This document shows positions 6,803-12,257 of a DNA stretch of 12,257 nt, piece after piece (within the stretch, counting starts at the first letter, position 1; each line of letters starts with the position of its first letter). This stretch comes from Gammaproteobacteria bacterium (GTDB taxonomy: Bacteria > Pseudomonadota > Gammaproteobacteria > JAABTG01), in contig JASJBY010000115.1 in NCBI GenBank assembly GCA_030066245.1, positions 1 to 12,257 of the forward strand. Reading direction: 5' to 3'. The translations under genes and the position numbers were made by a program. The notes below the pieces were generated by a model that was not told the origin of the DNA, made no database searches, and saw nothing but the letters and a program-made list of their open reading frames with translations.

Positions 6803-6831
6803 TTGATCTTCAGGTTCGCCGGCGATAACTT
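6803..6831 (+). promoter_or_regulatory. Probable sigma70-type promoter of nrtR-nadA
   Basis: TTGATC (6803-6808) is separated by exactly 17 bases from TAACTT (6826-6831). The predicted start point near 6838 would give a leader of only about 23 bases. The -10 box runs directly into the NrtR operator palindrome, a good arrangement for repression. This is assigned by eye. Confidence 0.5.
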
Positions 6832-6851
6832 AGTGTCATGTCAACACTTAG
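6830..6851 (+). promoter_or_regulatory. NrtR operator (GT-N7-AC palindrome)
   Basis: AGTGT (6832-6836), CATGTCA spacer (6837-6843) and ACACT (6844-6848) form a perfect 5-base inverted repeat. Its inner GT-N7-AC core is the published hallmark of NrtR sites (established knowledge). Flanking bases extend the symmetry imperfectly. It overlaps the end of the -10 box and the probable transcription start, and ends about 10 bases before the nrtR ATG. This strongly suggests autorepression of nrtR-nadA. Confidence 0.7.
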
Positions 6852-6860
6852 TCTGGTCAC

Positions 6861-7622
6861 ATGAAGCCACAGGACACCGCCACAGCAGCTGTCGTCACCG
6901 CCGACGTGGTGATATTCACCATCCAGGGCGGGGAGCTGAAGCTGCTGCTGGTGCGGCGAGCGGATGACCCGTGCCGCGGCCAGTGGGCACTCCCCGGCGA
7001 CCAGGTTCGGATGGACGAGGACCTGGATCAGACGGCTATGCGCGCGTTGCAGGTTCAGACCGGAGTGCACGGCGTTTATCTGGAACAGCTCTACACCTTT
7101 GGCAGACCGTCGCGTTACCCCATCGCCAGGGTGATCGCTGTCGCCTACTATGCGCTCGTCCCCTCGGAGAAGCTGCAACTGCAGGCCGCCGGCAATGCCG
7201 AAGCCGTTGACTGGTTCGCCTTGAACCAGCTGAGCAACCTGGCGTTCGATCATGCGGAGATCGTGACGACCGCCTCCCGGAGGCTCTCGGCGAAGCTGGA
7301 CTATTCCACTATCGCGTTTCAGTTCATGCCGGCGGAATTCACGCTGAGCGACCTGCAGCAGGTCTACGAGGTCGTTCGTCAGGAACAGCTGGACAAGCGC
7401 AACTTCCGAAAGTGGATCCTGGCCCAGGGACGCATAGAGAAGACCGGCCGCATGCGGCGCAACGGTTCCCATCGGCCTGCCAGCTTGTTCCGGGTAAAGA
7501 ATCCTCACAGCGTCGAGATTATCAGGCAGGGCCGCAGCGCGAGCGCGAACAATGGCGTCGAGCACGGCCAGGAGACCCGAATGCGGCCCGTCGGGCAGGC
7601 AGCCGCGGCGCCGGTGCGTTAA
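6861..7622 (+). CDS. nrtR: NrtR, Nudix-related transcriptional regulator of NAD metabolism
   Basis: The 253-residue product has an N-terminal Nudix-fold domain (about 8-150) and a C-terminal winged-helix domain. The latter has the characteristic NrtR stretch FTLSDLQQVYEVVRQEQLDKRNFRKWIL (160-187), which fixes the family. The Nudix box region (46-69) is degenerate: Arg61 and Glu53 survive, but the metal-binding glutamates of REUXEE correspond to Ala62, Val65 and Gln66. The protein should therefore bind but not hydrolyse ADP-ribose-type ligands. Family knowledge says NrtR represses NAD biosynthesis genes and is released by ADP-ribose or related metabolites. nadA follows by 14 bases and an NrtR-like operator lies just upstream. 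A tail of about 40 residues after SLFRV (207-211) is Arg/Ala-rich and longer than usual. No Shine-Dalgarno precedes the ATG, so initiation may use a very short leader. Confidence 0.9.
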   Translation: MKPQDTATAAVVTADVVIFTIQGGELKLLLVRRADDPCRGQWALPGDQVRMDEDLDQTAMRALQVQTGVHGVYLEQLYTFGRPSRYPIARVIAVAYYALVPSEKLQLQAAGNAEAVDWFALNQLSNLAFDHAEIVTTASRRLSAKLDYSTIAFQFMPAEFTLSDLQQVYEVVRQEQLDKRNFRKWILAQGRIEKTGRMRRNGSHRPASLFRVKNPHSVEIIRQGRSASANNGVEHGQETRMRPVGQAAAAPVR

Positions 7623-7636
7623 CGAGGAAGGCGACC

Positions 7637-8716
7637 ATGAGTTCAACGCCAGACATCCCCAATATTGGCATCCCGCAGGCGCCGGCCACCGCACGGGTCA
7701 TGGCGACGATTCCGCATTACACGGGCGCGGAGCGAGAGCGTGTCATCGGTAGGATCAAGCATCTGCTCACGGCGAAGGATGCGGTGCTGGTGGCTCACTA
7801 CTACACCGACGGTGACCTGCAAATGCTCGCGGATCAGACCGGAGGATTCGTTTCCGATTCTCTGGAGATGGCGCGCTTCGGAAACCGGCATCCTGCTTCC
7901 ACGCTGGTGGTGGCGGGCGTGCGTTTTATGGGAGAGACCGCCAAAATCCTCAACCCGGAGAAGCGGGTCCTTATGCCTACCCTGGAGGCGACCTGCTCTT
8001 TGGACATCGGATGCCCGGCAAAGGAGTTCAAAGCCTTCTGTGATGCGCACCCCGAGCGCACCGTGGTGGTGTATGCGAATACCAGCGCCGAGGTGAAGGC
8101 TCGCGCGGACTGGGTGGTCACCTCGAGCATCGCGCTCAAGGTTGCCAAGTTTCTGCACGACACGGGCGAGAAGATCATCTGGGCGCCAGACAGGCACCTC
8201 GGCCGCTACATCCAGAAGGAAACTGGTGCGGACATGTTGCTTTGGCAAGCCTCCTGTGTGGTTCATGACGAATTCCGCGCGGAAGCTCTGTTTCGGCTGA
8301 AGCAGAAGCACCCGGATGCCGGCGTACTGGTGCATCCCGAATCCCCGGAGGGAGTGATCGAAATGGCAGATGTGGTCGGCTCCACCACCCAGCTGATCAA
8401 GGCCACAACGCGGCTCACCAACCCTGAGTTCATCGTTGCAACGGACAATGGCATTTTCTACAAGATGAAAGAGGTCGCACCGGGCAAGAAATTCATCGAG
8501 GCACCCACCGGCGGGGCAGGCGCTACCTGCACCAGCTGTGCCCATTGCCCGTGGATGGCCATGAACGGTCTCCACAACCTCTTGGGGGTGCTCGAAACCG
8601 GCGAGCACGAGATTCACGTGGATGAGGCGATACGCGTGCAGGCGCTGCGTTCCACTCAGCGCATGATTGACTTCGCGAACGGACTGAATCAGGGTCGTCA
8701 CAAGCAGACCGACTGA
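7637..8716 (+). CDS. nadA: Quinolinate synthase A
   Basis: It condenses iminoaspartate with dihydroxyacetone phosphate to give quinolinate in de novo NAD synthesis, using a [4Fe-4S] cluster with an open coordination site. The start at 7637 is set by GAGGAAG seven bases upstream and gives 359 residues, normal for the family (E. coli about 347). An in-frame ATG at 7412 would overlap nrtR and is rejected. Cluster ligands are visible: Cys120 in LEATCSLDIGCPA, Cys207 in WQASCVVHDEF and a Cys in GGAGATCTSCAHCPWMAMN (298, 301 or 304). AHYYTDGD (53-60) and HPESPEGV (233-240) are further NadA landmarks. The gene is probably cotranscribed with nrtR and so under NrtR control. The partner nadB (L-aspartate oxidase) is not in the window. 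Confidence 0.96.
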   Translation: MSSTPDIPNIGIPQAPATARVMATIPHYTGAERERVIGRIKHLLTAKDAVLVAHYYTDGDLQMLADQTGGFVSDSLEMARFGNRHPASTLVVAGVRFMGETAKILNPEKRVLMPTLEATCSLDIGCPAKEFKAFCDAHPERTVVVYANTSAEVKARADWVVTSSIALKVAKFLHDTGEKIIWAPDRHLGRYIQKETGADMLLWQASCVVHDEFRAEALFRLKQKHPDAGVLVHPESPEGVIEMADVVGSTTQLIKATTRLTNPEFIVATDNGIFYKMKEVAPGKKFIEAPTGGAGATCTSCAHCPWMAMNGLHNLLGVLETGEHEIHVDEAIRVQALRSTQRMIDFANGLNQGRHKQTD

Positions 8717-9123
8717 GCCACCGCCCCGCGTGCCACGGCGGCGCGATGCATGCTGTTTAGCCTGGGTGACGGGGTCGATTTGTGCTCTGGCGACCGTTGG
8801 CTGGCGTCAGGAGTCAACGCGGTGCATGTGCGACGATGACATTTGTACATCCGCTGCAAAATCCTGAAAATGATGACTTATGGCTGCCCAGGAGACCTGA
8901 GCGCGGCCAGGCAAAGGGGGGGAACCGCGGGCGCCTGAGACGCACGTCCCAGGCGCGGGGGTTAACGGCTGTCTCGGTCCGCCTATCTGCCCAACCGGCG
9001 CCTTGGCTACCTCTGGAGAGTCGGGCCAACCATCCGTCGTCGCGTCGGCTTGCCACGCGCCAGGCATGACACACCCCGCCTTGAGTATTGGGACGGTTTT
9101 GAGGCTTACCGATAACGGAACCC
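8717..9123. other. 407 bp intergenic region, no gene seen
   Basis: This lies between nadA and polX. Frames open on either strand here (for example plus 8782-9069) have no Shine-Dalgarno and no recognisable sequence. Only one clear structure is visible, the hairpin at 8931-8956. No good intrinsic terminator with a T-run follows nadA; a 5 bp stem CCGCC/GGCGG near 8721-8741 is too weak to call. A TTGAGT at 9081 is a possible but unconvincing -35 for polX. Confidence 0.6.
8931..8956. repeat. Inverted repeat in the nadA-polX gap
   Basis: GCGCCTG (8931-8937) and CAGGCGC (8950-8956) are perfect 7-base arms around a 12-base loop. A G-rich run follows rather than T, so it is not a standard terminator on the plus strand. 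Its role is unknown. Confidence 0.4.
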
Positions 9124-10851
9124 ATGCCCATTCACAACGAAGACATCGCTGCGATTTTCGAGGAGCTTGCTAATCTGCTGGAAATCGAAAACGCCAACCC
9201 GTTCAGGGTGCGGGCATATAGAAATGCTGCCCGGACCGTCGGTGGACTTGGAAAAGAGGTCTCCGAGCTCATTGCGGAGGGGAAGGATCTCACGAGATTG
9301 CCGGGGATAGGCCGCGACCTGGCCGCGAAGATCGTCGAGGTTCTGGAGACGGGCCATGTCCGGAAACTCAATGAACTGCACGAGCGCCTGCCGGCCACAC
9401 TGGAAGACCTGATGAGGATCCCCGGCCTGGGACCGAAGCGGGTGAAGCTCCTTTATGTGGAGCTGGGGATCGAGACGCCCGCACAGCTGGCGCAGGCAGC
9501 CCGGCAGGGTCGGCTGAAGAGCCTTTCTGGCTTCGGGGCCAAGAGCGAACGGACGCTCCTGGCGCACATCGCCAAGCGGCGCCGCTCCAAGCCCCGCGTG
9601 GCGCGCGGCACTGTGATAGATCTCGCCGAGGCGCTCGTCGCGCACCTGAAGAAGGCGAACGGCGTAAGCCAGGTGGTGGTGGCGGGGAGCTACCGGCGAG
9701 GTCAGGAGACGGTGAGAGATCTGGACATCCTGGTCACAGCCGAACCAACCAAAGGCGTCATGGAGCGGTTCACCGGTTCAGACCAGGTGGACGAAGTGGT
9801 TTCCCGGGGGCGCACGCGCTCATCTGTGATCCTGCACAACGGCCTTCAAGTGGACCTGCGGGCCGTATCCAAGGACAGCTTTGGTGCAGCGCTCCACTAC
9901 TTCACGGGGAGCAAGGCGCACAATATTCAGATGCGCCGCCTGGCCCAGCAGCGTGGGCTGAAGATCAACGAGTACGGCGTCTTCAAGGGCGACAAGCGCG
10001 TCGCGGGCAAGACCGAGGCATCCGTATTCAGGGCCGTGGGCTTGTCCCTTATTCCTCCGGAGCTTCGCGAGGGGCGTGGGGAGATCGAGGCGGCCCGCAA
10101 TAAACGGCTTCCCGCTCTGGTTTCCTGGGAAGACCTCAAGGGCGATCTGCACGCTCACACCGATGCAAGCGATGGCCGCGCGAGCCTGGAAGACATGGCG
10201 CGCGCGGCCAGGCGGCGTGGCTTGAAGTATCTCGCCATTACCGACCACGCCAGCGCTGTCACAGTCGCCCACGGGCTGGACGCCGACCGCGTTCTGCGTC
10301 AAGTGGAGACCATCGACGAGCTCAATGGGCGGCTGAAGGGCTTTCGCGTTCTCAAAGGGGTCGAGGTGGACATCCTGGAGGATGGTCGGTTGTACTTGCC
10401 GGACAGCGTCCTCGGGCGACTCGATCTGGTCATCGGTGCAGTACACAGCGGCTTTGAACTACCGCGGCAGAAGCAGACCGACCGGATCCTGAAAGCTATG
10501 GACCACCGATATTTCACCCTCCTGGCTCATCCCTCGGGTCGCCTGCTCGGGGAGCGGGATGCCTATGAAGTCGACATGATGCGCGTGATTCGTCATGCTG
10601 CGGAGCGAGGTTGTTACCTGGAGCTGGACAGCCAGCCCAAGCGGTTGGACCTCGATGACAATTATTGCCGTATAGCACGGGATGAGGGCGTGATGGTCTG
10701 TATTGACAGCGATGCCCATTCTGAGCAGGGCTTTGAACACCTCCATCTAGGCGTGGCTCAGGCGAGGCGAGGGTGGCTTGAGAAAAGGCATGTCCTCAAT
10801 ACGCGACCGCTAAGGGAACTGCGTGCTCTGCTGAAAAGGACCATGGTCTGA
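9124..10851 (+). CDS. polX: DNA polymerase X family protein with PHP domain (PolX)
   Basis: This 575-residue protein has the complete bacterial PolX layout: an N-terminal 8 kDa-like helix-hairpin-helix region (1-95, with LPGIG at 59-63), a second HhH (IPGLGPKR, 99-106) and the Pol beta palm. The palm motif GSYRRGQETVRDLDIL supplies catalytic Asp199 and Asp201, with the third carboxylate Asp244 in LQVDLRAV. After a linker, the PHP phosphoesterase domain begins at about 340: GDLHAHTDASDG (His343, His345), ITDHA (His375), EVDIL (Glu414), His441, LAHPSGR (His469) and DSDAH (Asp530, His532). All metal-binding positions appear intact, so both gap-filling polymerase and 3'-5' exonuclease/AP-endonuclease activities are expected, as in studied PolX proteins of base excision repair. 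The ATG has a weak GGAA four bases upstream. A phosphoribosyltransferase follows after 11 bases. The family is well known; its in-cell role here is inferred. Confidence 0.95.
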   Translation: MPIHNEDIAAIFEELANLLEIENANPFRVRAYRNAARTVGGLGKEVSELIAEGKDLTRLPGIGRDLAAKIVEVLETGHVRKLNELHERLPATLEDLMRIPGLGPKRVKLLYVELGIETPAQLAQAARQGRLKSLSGFGAKSERTLLAHIAKRRRSKPRVARGTVIDLAEALVAHLKKANGVSQVVVAGSYRRGQETVRDLDILVTAEPTKGVMERFTGSDQVDEVVSRGRTRSSVILHNGLQVDLRAVSKDSFGAALHYFTGSKAHNIQMRRLAQQRGLKINEYGVFKGDKRVAGKTEASVFRAVGLSLIPPELREGRGEIEAARNKRLPALVSWEDLKGDLHAHTDASDGRASLEDMARAARRRGLKYLAITDHASAVTVAHGLDADRVLRQVETIDELNGRLKGFRVLKGVEVDILEDGRLYLPDSVLGRLDLVIGAVHSGFELPRQKQTDRILKAMDHRYFTLLAHPSGRLLGERDAYEVDMMRVIRHAAERGCYLELDSQPKRLDLDDNYCRIARDEGVMVCIDSDAHSEQGFEHLHLGVAQARRGWLEKRHVLNTRPLRELRALLKRTMV

Positions 10852-10862
10852 AGGCCGTAACG

Positions 10863-11486
10863 GTGCAGCTTCGAGCAGAGCTGATCTCCTGGGCACGTTT
10901 CTACGGTCTGTGTCGCTGTCTTGTGGCGACAATCGATGCATCCGGGTTCCGGCCCGAGGTCATCGTGGCCATCGCGCGGGGCGGCTACATGCCCGCTCGA
11001 ATCCTCGCCGACTTTTTTGGCGTGATGGAGCTGGCCACATTTCGTATCGAGCATTACAGGCGCACACAGAAGCGGGCCGTAACCCGGGTGACCGACCCCC
11101 TCACGGTCGATGTTACCGGTCGACGGGTTCTGCTCGTGGACGATGTAAGTGATTCGGGTGATACATTCGAGGCCGCCATCCACCACATCAACGAGCGGAG
11201 CACACCGGCCGAGCTGCGCACAGCCGCGATTCATCACAAGATCGTTTCCCTGTACACGCCGGACTTCTTCGCTGCCAGGGTAAAGACCTGGCGCTGGATA
11301 ATCTATCCCTGGGCATTGATGGAAGATCTGACAGGATTTGTTGAAGCGATGAAGCCCCGGCCTGAAGGTGCGCCCGCGATGGTGGACAGACTCCAGCGCG
11401 AGCACGGTATCCGAGTATCACAGGCAGTGATGCGGGATGTCCTTGCCACCCTGGAGCGCACGGCGACGCGGCCGCCAGACCCCTAG
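10863..11486 (+). CDS. Purine-type phosphoribosyltransferase (COG2236-like)
   Basis: The 207-residue product starts at GTG 10863, 11 bases after the polX stop and behind AAGG at good spacing, so translation with polX is likely coupled or cotranscribed. The PRPP-binding loop VLLVDDVSDSGDT (89-101) is intact, and IARGGYMPARIL (37-48) provides the first ribose/pyrophosphate loop. WIIYPWAL (145-152) resembles the hood segment of hypoxanthine/xanthine-guanine phosphoribosyltransferases of the COG2236 type. The last 45 or so residues, containing HGIRVSQAVMRDVLATL, form a short C-terminal addition. The expected reaction is transfer of phosphoribose from PRPP to a purine base in salvage. Which base it uses cannot be told from sequence alone, and its pairing with a repair polymerase may be incidental. 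Confidence 0.85.
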   Translation: MQLRAELISWARFYGLCRCLVATIDASGFRPEVIVAIARGGYMPARILADFFGVMELATFRIEHYRRTQKRAVTRVTDPLTVDVTGRRVLLVDDVSDSGDTFEAAIHHINERSTPAELRTAAIHHKIVSLYTPDFFAARVKTWRWIIYPWALMEDLTGFVEAMKPRPEGAPAMVDRLQREHGIRVSQAVMRDVLATLERTATRPPDP

Positions 11487-11515
11487 CAACCACCCTGACG
11501 TGCCGCCGAGTGACA

Positions 11516-12073
11516 ATGAGCTTCGTTCCCGCCTGCTCTGTTTTCGCGCTGCTTCTCGGAGCTGCCTCAGGCGTTTGGGCGCAGCCGGAGTCGTCGATCA
11601 CCAAGCTCATGGATGAGCCCGTTACCCTGTGGGACCTGGGTATGCATCGGCTACAGCATTCACTCGACGAGGTTGGGGCCACGGAGGAGTGGGTCGCCGG
11701 CGGCGACTCACTGCGCATCCGCGCGCGTTATGACCGGGAAGCGAAGCGGATTCACATAGCCTCGCGGCTCTACGCTTTCACCGGGACCGCTGATGATGCG
11801 AGAGCGAAATGCACGCAGCTGATGAATGCGATAAGAATAGCGCTCGGCGTGTATCCGCCACTCGGTCAGCCGGCCGCACCGACCAGCGACGTGGTGGCAT
11901 TCTTCCTGCGCGACGGGAGTGCGGCCAGGATACGCGCGGACTGGGACAGTCTTGGTAGAGCCCTCGACCGGATGGTCTGGATCCAGGTAGGGTTGTTCAG
12001 ACCGGAGGACCTGCGAGCTACGACAGAGTGTGAAGGCCCTCTCCTGGGAACTCGCGTCCGTTTCGGCGAGTGA
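11516..12073 (+). CDS. Small exported protein of unknown function
   Basis: I do not recognise this family. From the ATG at 11516 it has 185 residues; a GTG at 11510 would add two. The N-terminus MSFVPACSVFALLLGAASGVWAQPE is a clear Sec signal peptide with probable cleavage after VWA. The mature part is soluble-looking, with a probable helical stretch around DDARAKCTQLMNAIRIALGVYPP and only two cysteines after the signal, which could form a disulfide. It follows the phosphoribosyltransferase by about 29 bases in the same orientation and could be the third gene of that transcript, but the Shine-Dalgarno is weak. No terminator is evident after its stop. Confidence that it is a gene rests on the signal peptide and compact spacing. 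Confidence 0.7.
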   Translation: MSFVPACSVFALLLGAASGVWAQPESSITKLMDEPVTLWDLGMHRLQHSLDEVGATEEWVAGGDSLRIRARYDREAKRIHIASRLYAFTGTADDARAKCTQLMNAIRIALGVYPPLGQPAAPTSDVVAFFLRDGSAARIRADWDSLGRALDRMVWIQVGLFRPEDLRATTECEGPLLGTRVRFGE

Positions 12074-12117
12074 TTCAAACGAGGTGTTTTCTGGGTGCAG
12101 CCCCGCGAGCACTCACT

Positions 12118-12123
12118 TATAAT
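12118..12123 (+). promoter_or_regulatory. Consensus -10 box of the gene at the right edge
   Basis: A perfect TATAAT lies 78 bases before the ATG at 12201. No good -35 hexamer is found at 16 to 18 bases upstream, so an activator or an alternative -35 element may be needed. The predicted start point is near 12130, inside the first arm of the adjacent hairpin. Confidence 0.5.
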
Positions 12124-12126
12124 CGG

Positions 12127-12162
12127 GCTGGTCTATTGACCAGCGTGCCGGGCAGCCCCCGG
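12127..12162 (+). promoter_or_regulatory. Two hairpins in the 5' leader of the right-edge gene
   Basis: GCTGGTC (12127-12133) pairs with GACCAGC (12138-12144) around the loop TATT. Directly after it, CCGGG (12148-12152) pairs with CCCGG (12158-12162) around CAGCC. Both are perfect. The first could alternatively be a DNA operator at the transcription start, since a 7-base palindrome next to a -10 box is typical of repressor sites. Confidence 0.45.
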
Positions 12163-12200
12163 AGCGAACCGCACTGCAGGACAGAATGGAGAAACGCTGT

Positions 12201-12257
12201 ATGACAAAACTATCGTCACTCATGGGAGTTGCTCTGCTTGCCGGCACCGCCGTCTTG
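12201..12257 (+). CDS. Start of an exported protein, truncated by the window edge
   Basis: The ATG at 12201 is preceded by GGAGAAA at good spacing, the clearest ribosome binding site in the right part of the window. The 19 visible residues, MTKLSSLMGVALLAGTAVL, form the basic and hydrophobic parts of a signal peptide. The rest lies outside the window, so neither family nor function can be given. It appears to be a separate transcription unit with its own promoter. Confidence 0.75.
   Translation, partial: MTKLSSLMGVALLAGTAVL

Noticed and set aside
7412..7636. Longer nadA start at the ATG 7412
   Set aside because: It would overlap nrtR by over 200 bases, has no ribosome binding site and adds a non-homologous basic segment. 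The ATG at 7637 has GAGGAAG.
7643..8701. 352-codon minus-strand frame opposite nadA
   Set aside because: It is an antisense shadow of a well-conserved gene in GC-rich DNA, with no recognisable protein features.
8782..9069. 95-codon plus-strand frame between nadA and polX
   Set aside because: No Shine-Dalgarno, Arg/Pro-rich product and no recognisable family; considered non-coding.
1..12257. CRISPR array, tRNA, or insertion sequence with transposase
   Set aside because: The repeats are too few and too widely spaced for CRISPR. No cloverleaf or transposase-like frame was seen on either strand.

Overview
The window reads as chromosomal DNA of a GC-rich gammaproteobacterium. The gene set (class II B12-dependent ribonucleotide reductase, NrtR-nadA, PolX with a PHP domain, DUF547 and DUF1523 proteins) and the dense GC-rich palindromic intergenic repeats resemble halophilic or sulfur-oxidising Chromatiales/Ectothiorhodospiraceae-type genomes. 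That placement is an inference from gene content only; there is no rRNA or other marker here. No tRNA, rRNA, transposase, phage gene or CRISPR array was seen.

Layout: (1) 1-222: hairpin-rich repeat DNA. (2) 223-3973, minus strand: a three-gene cluster transcribed leftward, beginning with a natural fusion of a VTT/TVP38-type membrane domain to an FAD/NAD(P) disulfide oxidoreductase, then an exported DUF547 protein, then a two-pass DUF1523 membrane protein. (3) 3974-4828: about 850 bp without a credible gene, holding a second copy of the left-edge repeat and the first of two inverted copies of a ~118 bp palindromic element. (4) 4829-6658, plus strand: nrdJ, with the second inverted copy of the element starting 4 bp after its stop codon. 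(5) 6803-8716, plus: a promoter and NrtR operator, then nrtR and nadA, a self-contained NAD-synthesis control unit. (6) 8717-9123: a 407 bp gap. (7) 9124-12073, plus: polX, a phosphoribosyltransferase and a small exported protein, closely spaced. (8) 12201 to the end: the first 19 codons of another exported protein behind a TATAAT box and a leader with two hairpins.

How the genes fit together: the minus-strand cluster looks like an envelope redox unit of unknown substrate. nrdJ makes deoxynucleotides independently of oxygen. NrtR, a Nudix-fold protein whose catalytic glutamates are lost, very probably represses its own operon and nadA through a GT-N7-AC palindrome overlapping the -10 box. PolX (gap-filling polymerase and PHP nuclease) with a purine-type phosphoribosyltransferase suggests a DNA-repair/nucleotide-salvage grouping, but their functional link is only positional.

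The most noteworthy non-coding signal is the repeat architecture. nrdJ is bracketed by inverted ~91% identical palindromic elements, and the neighbouring minus-strand operon is bracketed by direct copies of a different repeat, one of them interrupted by an 81 bp hairpin cluster. No clearly undescribed defence or mobile system was found.
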